Shown here one piece after another: positions 15,685-24,799 of a stretch of DNA of 64,000 nucleotides. Below the pieces are notes generated by a model that saw nothing but the letters and a program-made list of their open reading frames with translations, did no database searches and was not told the origin of the DNA. Numbering within the stretch: position 1 is the stretch's first letter; the number at the start of each line of letters is the position of its first letter. The translations under genes were made by a program, and so were the position numbers. The DNA is taken from positions 1 to 64,000 of the forward strand of contig DATKQE010000034.1 of assembly GCA_035532935.1 (NCBI GenBank). The letters run 5' to 3'. Source of the DNA: DATJLY01 sp035532935 (lineage in GTDB: Bacteria > Pseudomonadota > Alphaproteobacteria > ATCC43930 > CGMCC-115725).

Positions 15685-16187
15685 GCCAGCACCGAGGTCA
15701 GCGGCACGCCGATCCTGTCGCGGCCGTCGAGGAAGGTGAGCTCGATGATGCACGCGGCTGCGACCACCTCGCTGCCCACGCTGCGGCACAGCTCGATCGC
15801 CGCCGACATGGTGCCGCCGGTGGCGAGCAGATCGTCGAGCACGGCCACGCGCTGCCCCGGCGCAATCGCGTCGGCCTGGATTTCGAGCGTATCGCTGCCG
15901 TATTCGAGGGCATAGGTGTGGGGGATGGTGCGGCCCGGAAGCTTGCCTTTCTTGCGGATCATGACGAAGCCGCAATTGAGGCTGTAGGCGAGCGGCGCGG
16001 CGACGAGAAAGCCGCGCGACTCGATGCCGACGAGCAACTCGGGCCGGTGCGGCTCGAGCGCGCGCGACAATTGCCGCACCGTCTCCTGCCACGCCCCTGC
16101 ATGGGCCAGCAGCGTCGAGATGTCATAGAACAGGATGCCCGGCTTCGGAAAATCCGGCACGCTGCGGATGTGCTGCTTCAGGTCCAC
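15672..16187 (-). CDS. apt: Adenine phosphoribosyltransferase
   Basis: 171 residues, the normal length. It converts adenine and PRPP to AMP in purine salvage. The N-terminus MDLKQHIRSVPDFPKPGILF, the GIESRGFLVAAPLAY region and the PRPP-binding motif VAVLDDLLATGGTM are all present. It is convergent with the ABC permease, whose last 13 bases it overlaps. Its AMP product links it loosely to the methylthioadenosine salvage genes at 44754-46736, which release adenine. Confidence 0.95.
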   Translation of the reverse strand: MDLKQHIRSVPDFPKPGILFYDISTLLAHAGAWQETVRQLSRALEPHRPELLVGIESRGFLVAAPLAYSLNCGFVMIRKKGKLPGRTIPHTYALEYGSDTLEIQADAIAPGQRVAVLDDLLATGGTMSAAIELCRSVGSEVVAAACIIELTFLDGRDRIGVPLTSVLAYES

Positions 16188-16308
16188 GCGCTACTCCTCA
16201 TGCCCGCTGCCGCACGCACCGAGCCGCCTCGACGCCACTCTAGCCCAGTCTGGGGCGACGGAAAGCGGCATTTCGTCCCGCCCGGGACTGGCGTATAGAG
16301 TGGCCCGC

Positions 16309-17439
16309 ATGGCCGATGAAGGGTGGATCGAGGCTTCGGGCGAGGGCGATGCTCTCGTGCTGCATGCCGGCGGGCAATGGCGCATCACCGAGGCCGCGGC
16401 GCTCGACGCCAAGCTCGGTGCGCTGCGCCTGCCGCCGGCCGGGCATGTCCGACTCGATCTCGGCGCCATCGCCGCGCTCGACACGGCGGGTGCCTGGTTG
16501 GTGCTGCGGCTCGAGCGCGCGCTCGCCGCGCGCGGCTGCGTCGTCACCATCGCAAACCTCGCCCCCGATCTCAAGCCGCTGCTGCGTCAGGTCGAGAAGG
16601 GTCCGGCGGAAGCGCTGCCGCCGCCGCGGCGCGTCAATGCCGTCATCGCCGGCATCGCCGCGATCGGCGCCGGCATGATCGAGTTCCTGCGCACCGCCGT
16701 GGGCCAGCTCGACTTCCTGGGCCTCGTCGTGCTCGGGCTGCTGCGGACGCTGTCCCGGCCGGGACGCGTCCGCTTCATTGCGCTTTCGACGCATATGGAA
16801 CGCGCCGGCGTTGCGGCGCTGCCGATCGTCGGTTTGCTGTCGTTTCTCGTCGGCATGGTGACGGCGTTCCAGGGCGCCCAGCAGCTCCAGCGCTTCGGCG
16901 CCGAGATTTTCGTCGTCGATCTGCTCGGCATCGGCTTCCTGCGCGAGATGGGCGTGCTACTCACCGCCATCATCGTCGCCGGACGTTCGGGCAGCGCCTT
17001 CACCGCCGAGATCGGCGCCATGCAGGTGAACGAGGAGATCGACGCCATGACGACGCTGGGGCTCGACCCGATCGAGGTCCTGGTGCTGCCGCGACTGTTT
17101 GCGCTGCTGCTGATGCTGCCGCTGCTCGCCTTTTACGCCGATGCGATGGGTCTTCTCGGCGGCGCCTTCCTGTGCTGGGTCTCGCTCGACATTCCGCCGC
17201 CGGTCTTCCTCAATGAGCTGCATCGGGCGCTGGTGCCCGAGACCTTTTGGCTCGGCCTCGTCAAGGCGCCATTTTTCGCCGGGACGATCGCGCTGGTCGG
17301 CTGCCGCGAGGGCTTGCAGGTGACCCGCAGCGCCGAAAGCGTCGGCCGCCATACCACCCGTTCGGTCGTCCATTCCATCTTCCTCGTCATCCTCCTCGAT
17401 GCCGCCTTCTCCATCATCTTCTCCTGGCTCAACCTCTGA
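16309..17439 (+). CDS. mlaE: MlaE-type lipid ABC transporter permease with N-terminal STAS domain
   Basis: 376 residues from ATG 16309. Residues 1-105 form a STAS/MlaB-like domain (VRLDLGAIAALDTAGAWLVL). Residues 120-376 form the MlaE permease (VGLLSFLVGMVTAFQGAQQL, GFLREMGVLLTAIIVAGRSG, SAFTAEIGAMQVNEEIDAM). Fusion of the STAS unit replaces a separate mlaB gene. With the MlaF ATPase and MlaD MCE protein that follow, it forms an inner-membrane complex that moves phospholipids between inner and outer membrane. The coding sequence overlaps mlaF by up to 41 bases. Confidence 0.93.
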   Translation: MADEGWIEASGEGDALVLHAGGQWRITEAAALDAKLGALRLPPAGHVRLDLGAIAALDTAGAWLVLRLERALAARGCVVTIANLAPDLKPLLRQVEKGPAEALPPPRRVNAVIAGIAAIGAGMIEFLRTAVGQLDFLGLVVLGLLRTLSRPGRVRFIALSTHMERAGVAALPIVGLLSFLVGMVTAFQGAQQLQRFGAEIFVVDLLGIGFLREMGVLLTAIIVAGRSGSAFTAEIGAMQVNEEIDAMTTLGLDPIEVLVLPRLFALLLMLPLLAFYADAMGLLGGAFLCWVSLDIPPPVFLNELHRALVPETFWLGLVKAPFFAGTIALVGCREGLQVTRSAESVGRHTTRSVVHSIFLVILLDAAFSIIFSWLNL

Positions 17440-18196
17440 GCCCGTGCTTCGCCTCACGGGCCTGGCGACGCGCGTGGCGGGCCGGGTGCTCCACCGCGAC
17501 ATCAATCTCGAGCTTTATCCGCGCGAGGTTCTGGCCGTGGTCGGCGCCTCGGGGGCGGGCAAGTCGGTCCTGCTCAAGACCATTGTCGGCATCCTGCCGC
17601 CGGCCGCCGGCACGATCGAGGTGTTCGGCCAAGACGTCGCGCGGGCACGCGCCGAGGCGCTCGCCGACATCATGCGGCGCTGGGGCGTGATGTTTCAGGA
17701 CGGCGCGCTGTTCAGCTCGCTCACGGTGGCCGAGAACGTCGCGGTTCCGTTCAAGGAGTGGCAGCACTTGCCGAAGCCGCTGCTCGACGAGCTGTGCGCC
17801 CTCAAGCTCGCGCTGGTCGGATTGCCGCCCGAGAGCGGGCGCCAATATCCGGCGGAGCTTTCCGGCGGCATGCGCAAGCGCGCCGGGCTCGCGCGGGCGC
17901 TCGCGCTCGACCCGCCGCTGCTCTTTCTCGACGAGCCGACCGCCGGGCTCGATCCCATCGCCGCCGACGATTTCGACCGCCTCGTGCGCGACCTCAAGGA
18001 GAGTCTGGGCCTTACCGTATTCATGGTGACGCACGATCTCGACAGCCTCATCGCCGTCGCCGACCGAGTCGCGGTGCTGGTCGACAACCGGATCAAGATC
18101 GGCACAATGGCCGAATTGCTGGGCGATCCGAATCCGTGGATTCACGCTTATTTCCATGGACCACGGGGCCGTTCCGCGGTTCAGGCGAGGGCCTGA
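17399..18196 (+). CDS. mlaF: MlaF-type lipid ABC transporter ATPase
   Basis: 265 residues from ATG 17399. GTG 17444, just after the mlaE stop, is an alternative giving 250 residues; neither has a clear Shine-Dalgarno. Walker A is GASGAGKS, the signature motif is ELSGGMRKR, Walker B is LLFLDEPTAG, and the switch His is in MVTHDLDS. SGGMRKRAGLARALAL and EPTAGLDPIAAD match the MlaF/Ttg2A group. It powers the MlaE-MlaD complex from the cytoplasmic side and is coupled to mlaE by overlap. Confidence 0.94.
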   Translation: MPPSPSSSPGSTSEPVLRLTGLATRVAGRVLHRDINLELYPREVLAVVGASGAGKSVLLKTIVGILPPAAGTIEVFGQDVARARAEALADIMRRWGVMFQDGALFSSLTVAENVAVPFKEWQHLPKPLLDELCALKLALVGLPPESGRQYPAELSGGMRKRAGLARALALDPPLLFLDEPTAGLDPIAADDFDRLVRDLKESLGLTVFMVTHDLDSLIAVADRVAVLVDNRIKIGTMAELLGDPNPWIHAYFHGPRGRSAVQARA

Positions 18197-18215
18197 GGGA
18201 GCCGACTGACGCACC

Positions 18216-19166
18216 ATGGAAACACATGCCCGCTACGTCCTCGTCGGGAGTTTCGTGCTGGTGCTTCTGGCCTCCCTCGTGGTCGTCGTGCTGTGGCTCG
18301 CGCGCTTCGAGTTCGGCGAGCGGGTCAACTACTACGACATCTATATCACCGGCTCGGTGACCGGGCTCAACCAGGGCTCGGCCGTGCTCGAAAACGGCAT
18401 CCCGATCGGCCGGGTCGCCGAGATCCGCCTGGATCCCGAGGATCCGACCCGGGTCCGCGTCACGGTCGAGATCCGGGCCGGCGCCGTCATTCGCTCCAAC
18501 GCGGTCGCCTCGCTCGAGGTCCAGGGCCTCACCGGCGGCGCCTATGTCAACATTACCGGCGGCAGCCGCGAGGCACCGCCGCTGGTGCGGCAGGCCGACC
18601 AGCGCTATCCCGTCATCGCCTCGGCGCCGTCGGGGCTGCAGCGCGTGGTGACGAGCGCGCCCGAAGCGCTGTCGCGCCTGATCGCGCTGACCAACCAGCT
18701 GAACGATGTTTTCAGCGCCGAGAATCGCCAGGCGATCGCCGAGACCCTCCAGAACATGCGCCGCCTGACCGCGACCGTGGCCAGTCACACCGGTGAGATC
18801 GACAGCGCCATCAGCGACAGCACGGCGTCGCTGCACGAGCTGCGCATCACCCTCGAGACGGCGCAGGCAATCCTCGCCTCGCTCAACCAGGTCATCGCGC
18901 CGGGCGGCGATCTGACCGCGGCGCTCCGGTCGTTCGACGAGACCTCGAAGCGCTTCGCGCTGGTGGCCGACCAGCTCGACGCGGTCCTCGTCGAGAATCG
19001 CCCGGCGCTGCGCAATTTCGGCCGCAACGGGCTCGATCAGATCGATCAGCTCGTGACGCAGACGCAAGCCCTGGTGGCGCAATTGAACCGCATCGCCGAC
19101 GACTTCGAGCGCAATCCCTCGCGGATCATCTATGGCGACCAGCGCCAGGGGTATCGGCCGCAATGA
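18216..19166 (+). CDS. mlaD: MlaD-type MCE-domain protein
   Basis: 316 residues. An N-terminal membrane helix (YVLVGSFVLVLLASLVVVVL) is followed by an MCE domain (about 38-115, including VTGLNQGSAVLENGIPIGRV and the hydrophobic loop VQGLTGGAYVNITGG). A long helical C-terminal region (about 130-310) may form a needle or multimer. The length is greater than E. coli MlaD and closer to the longer alphaproteobacterial forms. It lies between mlaF and a PqiC-like lipoprotein and overlaps the latter by 4 bases, so the genes form one operon. Confidence 0.93.
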   Translation: METHARYVLVGSFVLVLLASLVVVVLWLARFEFGERVNYYDIYITGSVTGLNQGSAVLENGIPIGRVAEIRLDPEDPTRVRVTVEIRAGAVIRSNAVASLEVQGLTGGAYVNITGGSREAPPLVRQADQRYPVIASAPSGLQRVVTSAPEALSRLIALTNQLNDVFSAENRQAIAETLQNMRRLTATVASHTGEIDSAISDSTASLHELRITLETAQAILASLNQVIAPGGDLTAALRSFDETSKRFALVADQLDAVLVENRPALRNFGRNGLDQIDQLVTQTQALVAQLNRIADDFERNPSRIIYGDQRQGYRPQ

Positions 19167-19786
19167 CGACATGGCTGCGTCTTGTCGCTGCGGCGATGCT
19201 GCTCCTTCTGGCCGCATCCTGCGGCGGCATCCTGCCGGCGCCGCCGCCGGCGCCGCGGCTGTTCCGCCTCACTTCGCTCGCGCCTGCCGCTTCGGTGGGC
19301 CCGCCGATTTCGCTCCAGCTCGTCGTCGCCGCGCCCACCGCGCCTGCCGCGTTTGACACCCAGCGAGTCGCGCTCGCCCGCGGCCCCAACAGCATCGACT
19401 ATTTCGCCGACGCCGCCTGGACCGATCAGGCGCCCCTGATGCTGCAGGGGCTGATCGTCGAATCGCTGAAGAATGCCGGTCGCTTCCGCGTCGTCGCCCT
19501 GCAATCGGCGGCGGTGCGTGCCGATGTCGTGCTGACGGTGGATCTGCGCCGCTTCGAAGCCGACTATAGCGGCGCCGGACCGCCCGATATCCGCGTTGCG
19601 TTCGACGGCCTCCTGGTGCGCATGCCCGAGCGCAGCGTCATCGCGACCCGGACCTTCGCTGCATCGGCCCCGGCCGCCAAGAATGAAACGCAGGCGATCG
19701 TCGCCGCCTTCGATGCCGCTTTTCATGCGGCGATGGCACAGATGGTTCCGTGGGCGGCGGACGTTCTTGCTACGCCCGCGCGTTGA
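19163..19786 (+). CDS. ABC-type transport auxiliary lipoprotein (PqiC-like)
   Basis: 207 residues. The signal peptide ends in the lipobox LLAASC (Cys20). The body (RLFRLTSLAP ... VALARGPNSIDYFADAAWTD ... VIATRTFAA) matches the ABC_trans_aux/PqiC family. Such lipoproteins are thought to sit in the outer membrane as the receiving end of MCE transporters. The ATG of this gene overlaps the mlaD stop (ATGA), so it is translated with the transporter. It takes the place that mlaC or mlaA would have in gammaproteobacterial operons. Confidence 0.88.
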   Translation: MTTWLRLVAAAMLLLLAASCGGILPAPPPAPRLFRLTSLAPAASVGPPISLQLVVAAPTAPAAFDTQRVALARGPNSIDYFADAAWTDQAPLMLQGLIVESLKNAGRFRVVALQSAAVRADVVLTVDLRRFEADYSGAGPPDIRVAFDGLLVRMPERSVIATRTFAASAPAAKNETQAIVAAFDAAFHAAMAQMVPWAADVLATPAR

Positions 19787-19856
19787 ACCTGCCGGCTCTT
19801 GTCAGCACCATCGTCGCGTCGCATAAAGCGCGGGGGATTCCGCATCGGGACGATGA

Positions 19857-20615
19857 ATGCTCGATCTCGCTCGCCTGGGCCGTGACGAGCTCGAGGCCAT
19901 GGCCGCCTGCGGGCGCGCTGTCGCCGCGAGCGAAGCCGCGCTGACCGGGAGCGGCGCCGGCATCATCGGTGCGGCGCTCGCGGACGAGGGCATGGAAGCG
20001 TGGCGGCATTATCCTGCCGAAGACATCTACGATCCGGCGAGCCACGCCCAGTATTTCTATCACGCGCACGCGCCGGACGAGCGCGGCGCCGAGCACGGCC
20101 ATTTCCATACCTTCCTGCGCGCGCGCGGCATGCCGGCTGGGGTCCGGCCGCTGGTGCTGCCGGAACTCGCCATCGCCGGCAGCCCGGCAGCGCCCGTGGC
20201 TGGACCCTCGGCGCCGCAGGCGCACGAGGACGGCGATCCCTGGTGCCATCTCGTCGCCATCGCGATGAGCCCGGCAGGACGGCCGTTCCGGCTCTTCACC
20301 ACCAACCGCTGGGTGACGGGCGAGACCTGGTACGGCGCGGCGGACGTGGCGGCGATGCTCGGCCGGTTCGCGATCGGCAATGCCGGACCGTCACCGCCGC
20401 TCAATTGCTGGATCACGGCGATGATCGGACTGTTCCGGCCGCAGATCGCCGCGCTGGTCGCGGCACGCGATGCGGCGGTCATGGGCTGGCGGCGGCGCCG
20501 GCGGGGCAAGGTGCATGTGTTCGAGGACCGCCGCCTCGAGGTCACCTCGTCGCTCGAGATCGATGTCGCGATGCAGATCGAGGCAGTCGAGGCTTCGCTG
20601 CGCGCGCCGGTGTGA
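19857..20615 (+). CDS. Conserved hypothetical protein (DUF6969-like)
   Basis: 252 residues with no signal peptide or membrane helix. The region HYPAEDIYDPASHAQYFYHA and EHGHFHTFLRARG is rich in His, Tyr and Asp, and is followed by PWCHLVAIAMSPAGRPFRLF. The pattern recalls an uncharacterised alphaproteobacterial family that I think is DUF6969, but I cannot verify the label. The clustered His residues suggest metal binding, which is inference only. It lies 70 bases after the lipid-transport operon on the same strand and is convergent with the next gene. Confidence 0.65.
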   Translation: MLDLARLGRDELEAMAACGRAVAASEAALTGSGAGIIGAALADEGMEAWRHYPAEDIYDPASHAQYFYHAHAPDERGAEHGHFHTFLRARGMPAGVRPLVLPELAIAGSPAAPVAGPSAPQAHEDGDPWCHLVAIAMSPAGRPFRLFTTNRWVTGETWYGAADVAAMLGRFAIGNAGPSPPLNCWITAMIGLFRPQIAALVAARDAAVMGWRRRRRGKVHVFEDRRLEVTSSLEIDVAMQIEAVEASLRAPV

Positions 20616-20624
20616 GGCGCCGGA

Positions 20625-20939
20625 TCAGGCCGTGTCGCGGCGCCTGCGCCAGACGCGCACTGGCATCAGGACGAGACCATAGCCGACGAGCGGCGCCACG
20701 ACGAACAAGACGCATCTCGCCCGCTCGCGCCGCAGCAGCCATCGCGTCCGTTCGCTGCTCCGGGCGAGGCATCGTGCGGCGTCCAGCCCGACCCGCCGGC
20801 CGCATGTCCCGGCGCGATAGTCACGGACCGTGACGACCCTGCCATCGACGCGGATGCTGTCCCGGAACAGCGGATAAACGCGCCAGGTCATGGCGGCCAT
20901 CCACAGCAGGACCAGGGCGGCGGCAAGGCGCTGCGGCAT
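20625..20939 (-). CDS. Small membrane protein
   Basis: 104 residues from ATG 20939, with two hydrophobic segments: LAAALVLLWMAAMTW near the N-terminus and CVLFVVAPLVGYGLVLM near the C-terminus. The segment between them is basic with three cysteines (TCGRR, AARCLARSS and RARCVLF). It starts 6 bases after the flavin monooxygenase gene and is probably co-transcribed with it. No family is recognised. Confidence 0.6.
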   Translation of the reverse strand: MPQRLAAALVLLWMAAMTWRVYPLFRDSIRVDGRVVTVRDYRAGTCGRRVGLDAARCLARSSERTRWLLRRERARCVLFVVAPLVGYGLVLMPVRVWRRRRDTA

Positions 20940-20944
20940 CGGCC

Positions 20945-22147
20945 TCAGGCGACGGCGGCGGCGTGCTGCACGCTCCAGATCATCGAGCTGCGCAAAAGAT
21001 AGTCGCGGGCGCGCGCCTTGTCGGCGGCGGTGCGGCGCAGCTCGTCGAAACGCGCCGCGCGCACGGCGGGATCGCGCTCCTCCAGCAGATGCTTGTTGCG
21101 GATCGACTGCGCCTGGACGAATTCGACGTTGGCGGCGCGGCGCTGGCGCACATAGAGGTCGAGCCGCGTCTCCGGCGCCTCGCCGCGCCACACGGCGGCG
21201 AGTTTGTCGGCGAGATTGAAGGCGCCGTGCAGCGCGCCGTTGAGGCCGAACGCGCCGAGCGGATTGTTGACATGGGCGGCATCGCCGACGATCAGCATGC
21301 GGCCGGTGCGGAATTCGGCGGCCACGCGCTGATGCACGCGGTAGGTGCTTTTGGCGGCGACCATGTAGCGCACGGGCCGGGGAATGAAATTCTGCAGTAG
21401 CCGCTCGACGAAATCGGCGTCGAGGATCTCGGCCTCGGGCAATTCGGCATCGGTCGGAAACAGGACCCGCCACAGCCCGGCCGGCGTGTCGCCCGGCATC
21501 TTGAAGATCGCCGACCAGTCCACCGGATCGGCGATATAGGCATTGGGCGTGTAGCCGTGTTGGGCGAGATCGTACTCGGTGCCGGCGACGAGAAAACGCT
21601 CGGGCCAGGTGAAGCCCTCGAAGGCGACGCCCATGGTCTGGCGCACGGCGCTGCGGCCGCCATCGGCGCCGACGATATAGCTGCCGCGCAAGGTCTCGAT
21701 CCCGCCCGGCGTCTCTACCCGCGCGGTGACGCCGTCGGCGTCCTGGGTGGCATCGAGGAAGGTGTGGGCGAAGCGCACTGCGCCGCCCAGCGCGGCCAGG
21801 CGCCGTTCCAGCAGCGGCGTCAGCTTGAACTGCTCGCAATGGAAGCGGAACGGATAAGGTGTGGCGTCGGCGATGAGGGAAAGGTCCCACTCGACGATCA
21901 CGCCCTCATGGCGGCCCCTGATCTGCCACCGCGGCACACGGATGCCGATCGCGAGGAAAGCCTCGGCGACCCCGAGCGTTGCCAGCATCTCGAGCGTCGG
22001 CGGGTGGAACGTCCCAGCGCGCAGGTCAAGCGGCAGCTTGGGCTCGGCCTCGAGCACGACCACCGCCACGTCGCGCCTCAGCAGATTGGCCGCCAACGCC
22101 AGACCGGCCGGCCCCGCGCCAACGACAATCACCGGGTCACGACTCAT
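20945..22147 (-). CDS. FAD-dependent aromatic-type monooxygenase
   Basis: 400 residues of the PHBH fold. The N-terminal dinucleotide motif is VVGAGPAGLALAANLLRRD, with an acidic end to strand 2 (LEAE). The DG motif is GSYIVGADGGRSAVRQ, and the GD motif is MLIVGDAAHVNNPLGAFGLN. These flavoproteins use NAD(P)H and O2 to hydroxylate aromatic or polyketide-like substrates. No ring-cleavage genes adjoin it, so the substrate is unknown. It is the first gene of a two-gene unit with the small membrane protein downstream. Confidence 0.88.
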   Translation of the reverse strand: MSRDPVIVVGAGPAGLALAANLLRRDVAVVVLEAEPKLPLDLRAGTFHPPTLEMLATLGVAEAFLAIGIRVPRWQIRGRHEGVIVEWDLSLIADATPYPFRFHCEQFKLTPLLERRLAALGGAVRFAHTFLDATQDADGVTARVETPGGIETLRGSYIVGADGGRSAVRQTMGVAFEGFTWPERFLVAGTEYDLAQHGYTPNAYIADPVDWSAIFKMPGDTPAGLWRVLFPTDAELPEAEILDADFVERLLQNFIPRPVRYMVAAKSTYRVHQRVAAEFRTGRMLIVGDAAHVNNPLGAFGLNGALHGAFNLADKLAAVWRGEAPETRLDLYVRQRRAANVEFVQAQSIRNKHLLEERDPAVRAARFDELRRTAADKARARDYLLRSSMIWSVQHAAAVA

Positions 22148-22211
22148 GGCCGCACCCTAGCAAGATGCCTCATGCTGTCAATGACGGCTCGATCCCTGGG
22201 CGCCGACGCGC

Positions 22212-22241
22212 GAGCCCCGCCAATGGTACGTGGCGGGGCTC
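22212..22241. terminator. Perfect inverted repeat, possible terminator
   Basis: GAGCCCCGCCA and TGGCGGGGCTC pair perfectly over 11 bases around an 8-base loop. It lies between two minus-strand genes, about 200 bases past the stop of the 22444-23058 gene and 65 bases before the start of the monooxygenase gene. No U-tract follows on either strand, so it may be a transcript-end hairpin or a protein site rather than a strong intrinsic terminator. Confidence 0.45.
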
Positions 22242-22443
22242 ATTCCGGGTGGCTCGTGAAGCTCACCGCTCGGTCACGCGACCGAGCCTCGGTTCGGGCG
22301 CTGATCAACACTGGTCCGGTGGAGTCATGCTTGTTAGGCACCCTCCGGTCTGGTTGCGCCATCAAAACACGTAGGCGCTCGATCGCGCCGTTCAACGCAT
22401 TCGATGGAAAATTATCTTGCGAATTTCATCGTCGGGCACCCGG

Positions 22444-23058
22444 TCACATCGGCGGCTTCACGCCGTTCTTCTCGGCGGTGACGCTGGCCGTGGTCAAGCT
22501 GCCGTCGGGCTTCTTCAAGGCGATGATGAACACGGCGGCGCCCGGCTTCAGCAGGCTGTCGCCGCCCGGGACATAGCTCACGATGGGGATGTTGGGCGGC
22601 ACGATCACTTCGGTCTCGTGGCCCTTGAACGTGACTTTGAGCGTGTTTCCCTTGGGTGCGGCGGCGATCCCGGTGACGATGGCGTTGGTCATGATGCTGC
22701 CGGGGACCAGATCCCAGGGCGTCTGGAGCTCCGGGACCACGCCCTTGAGCGTCGGCGGGAAGATGTGAATCTCGATCGCGTGCAGCTTGCCGTCGGCACC
22801 CTTGACCGAGGTGGAAGCGACGAAATCACCCTGGTGGATGTCGGCGAGCGTTTTCTTGACGACGCCGCGGATCGCGATTTTTTTTGCCAGCGTGACGGTG
22901 TCGGTTTTGCCGTCGCGATCCTTGACCATGAGCGTGTGCCCGTCGAGCTTCTCGACCGTGCCGCGGATGTTCACCCGCTGTCCCGCCGGCGCGAGGGCCA
23001 AGGCCGGCACGGCGGCGAGGGTCATCGCAAAGGCGATGGCGAAACACGTTGAACGCAT
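22444..23058 (-). CDS. Periplasmic DUF5666-like protein
   Basis: 204 residues from ATG 23058, preceded by GAGGGAGG. Residues 1-23 form a signal peptide (MRSTCFAIAFAMTLAAVPAL then ALA). The mature part has two OB-like repeats: GTVEKLDGHTLMVKDRDGKT at about 33-52, and NAIVTGIAAAPKGNTLKVTF near 125. Each begins with a G-x-V/I strand and a turn, as in DUF5666-type domains. The protein is exported; its role is unknown. It stands alone, divergent from prfC across about 155 bases. Confidence 0.7.
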   Translation of the reverse strand: MRSTCFAIAFAMTLAAVPALALAPAGQRVNIRGTVEKLDGHTLMVKDRDGKTDTVTLAKKIAIRGVVKKTLADIHQGDFVASTSVKGADGKLHAIEIHIFPPTLKGVVPELQTPWDLVPGSIMTNAIVTGIAAAPKGNTLKVTFKGHETEVIVPPNIPIVSYVPGGDSLLKPGAAVFIIALKKPDGSLTTASVTAEKNGVKPPM

Positions 23059-23215
23059 GGCTGCCCTCCCTCGTTCTGAAAACGCCCGGTAAGTCCTACC
23101 ACGATGTCGGGCCTCCGGGGACTGGCGCTCCGGTCCCGCGCCCGTCACTTTTGCGTGACGGATCCGCTCCGGCGGCGGTTGAATTGCGCCGCCTGCCCAA
23201 CTAGATAAAGCGCGC

Positions 23216-24799
23216 ATGAACGCGCTCGCCGCCGAGATCGCCAGACGGCGCACCTTCGCCATCATCTCCCACCCCGATGCCGGCAAGACCACCCTCACGG
23301 AGAAGCTGCTGCTGTTCGGCGGCGCCATCCAGCTCGCGGGCGAGGTCAAGGCGCGGGGCGAGCGCCGCCGCGTGCGCTCTGACTGGATGGAGGTCGAGCG
23401 CGAGCGCGGCATCTCAGTCAGCTCGGCGGTGATGACCTTCGAGCATGAGGGGCTCACCTTCAACCTGCTCGATACGCCGGGCCACCAGGATTTCAGCGAG
23501 GACACCTACCGCACCCTCACCGCCGTCGACAGCGCCGTCATGGTAATCGACGCCGCCAAGGGCATCGAGCCACAGACGCTGAAGCTGTTCGAGGTGTGCC
23601 GGCTGCGCGACGTGCCGATCATCACCTTCGTCAACAAGCTCGACCGCGAGGGCCGCGATCCGTTCGACCTCATGGACGAGATCGAGCGCCGGCTCGCGCT
23701 CGACGTGACGCCGGCGAGCTGGCCGATCGGTATGGGCCGCGACTTTCGCGGCACCTGGGACCTGTTCGAGGATGCGCTCTTGCTGTTCGAGCGCGGCGCG
23801 GGCGAGCGCGTGACCGCGCCGGTGCGGCTCGAAGGGCTCGACGATCCGCGCCTTGCCACGCTGCTGCCCGAAGCGGCGCTGGCGCAGCTGCGCGAGGAAG
23901 TCGCGATGGCGCGGGCGCTCTGTCCGCGCTTCGACCGCGAGAGCTACCGCGAGGGCCACATGACGCCGGTCTTCTTCGGCAGCGCGCTCAATAATTTCGG
24001 CGTGCGCGAGCTGCTGCGCGGCATCGCCACGCTGGCGCCGGCGCCGCGGCCGCAGCCGGCGCTGCCGCACGCGATCGAGCCGAGCAACGACAAGGTCACC
24101 GGCTTCGTGTTCAAGGTCCAGGCCAATATCGATCCTCAGCACCGCGACCGCGTCGCCTTCCTGCGCCTGTGCTCGGGCCGCTTCCGCCGCGGCATGAAGC
24201 TCAGGCACGGCCGCAGCGGCCGCCTCATGAGCGTGCAGAACCCGGTGTTCTTCCTGGCGCGCGAGCGCAACCTCGCCGAGGAGGCGTGGCCCGGCGACAT
24301 CCTCGGCATTCCCAATCACGGCACGCTCCGCATCGGCGACACGCTCACCGAGGGCGACGAGATCCGCGTCACCGGCATCCCCAATTTCGCGCCCGAAATT
24401 CTTCGCCGCGTCCGGCTCGACGATCCGATGAAGTCGAAGCATTTGAAGCGCGCGCTCGAGCAGCTTGCCGAGGAAGGCGTCACCCGCCTGTTCAGGCCGG
24501 TGACGGGCGGCGACTTCATCGTCGGCGTCGTCGGCGCGCTGCAGCTCGACGTGCTCGCCGCGCGGCTCAAGAGCGAATACGGGCTGGGGGTGCGGCTCGA
24601 ACCCGCGCCCTACGAGACCGCGCGCTGGATCGAAGGCCAGTCGCCCGAGCTGCGGCGCTTCGCCGACACCGTGCCCTCGGCACTCGCCGAGGACCGCGAC
24701 GGCGCCCCGGTGTTCCTCGCGCGCAACCGCTGGGACCTCGACCGCACCGAGAAGGATTGGCCGAACCTCCACTTCAAGGCGACGCGGGAAGAGGCGTGA
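23216..24799 (+). CDS. prfC: Peptide chain release factor 3
   Basis: 527 residues, the normal length. This GTPase recycles RF1/RF2 from the ribosome after termination. G1 is SHPDAGKTTLTEKLL, G2 lies in RERGISVSSAVMTFE, G3 is LLDTPGHQDFSEDTYR and G4 is FVNKLDREGRDPFDLMDEIE. The C-terminal RF3 domains are complete (VGALQLDVLAARLKSEYGLG). The LLM-oxidoreductase gene starts inside its stop codon (GTGA), so the two are co-translated despite having no obvious functional link. Confidence 0.96.
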   Translation: MNALAAEIARRRTFAIISHPDAGKTTLTEKLLLFGGAIQLAGEVKARGERRRVRSDWMEVERERGISVSSAVMTFEHEGLTFNLLDTPGHQDFSEDTYRTLTAVDSAVMVIDAAKGIEPQTLKLFEVCRLRDVPIITFVNKLDREGRDPFDLMDEIERRLALDVTPASWPIGMGRDFRGTWDLFEDALLLFERGAGERVTAPVRLEGLDDPRLATLLPEAALAQLREEVAMARALCPRFDRESYREGHMTPVFFGSALNNFGVRELLRGIATLAPAPRPQPALPHAIEPSNDKVTGFVFKVQANIDPQHRDRVAFLRLCSGRFRRGMKLRHGRSGRLMSVQNPVFFLARERNLAEEAWPGDILGIPNHGTLRIGDTLTEGDEIRVTGIPNFAPEILRRVRLDDPMKSKHLKRALEQLAEEGVTRLFRPVTGGDFIVGVVGALQLDVLAARLKSEYGLGVRLEPAPYETARWIEGQSPELRRFADTVPSALAEDRDGAPVFLARNRWDLDRTEKDWPNLHFKATREEA

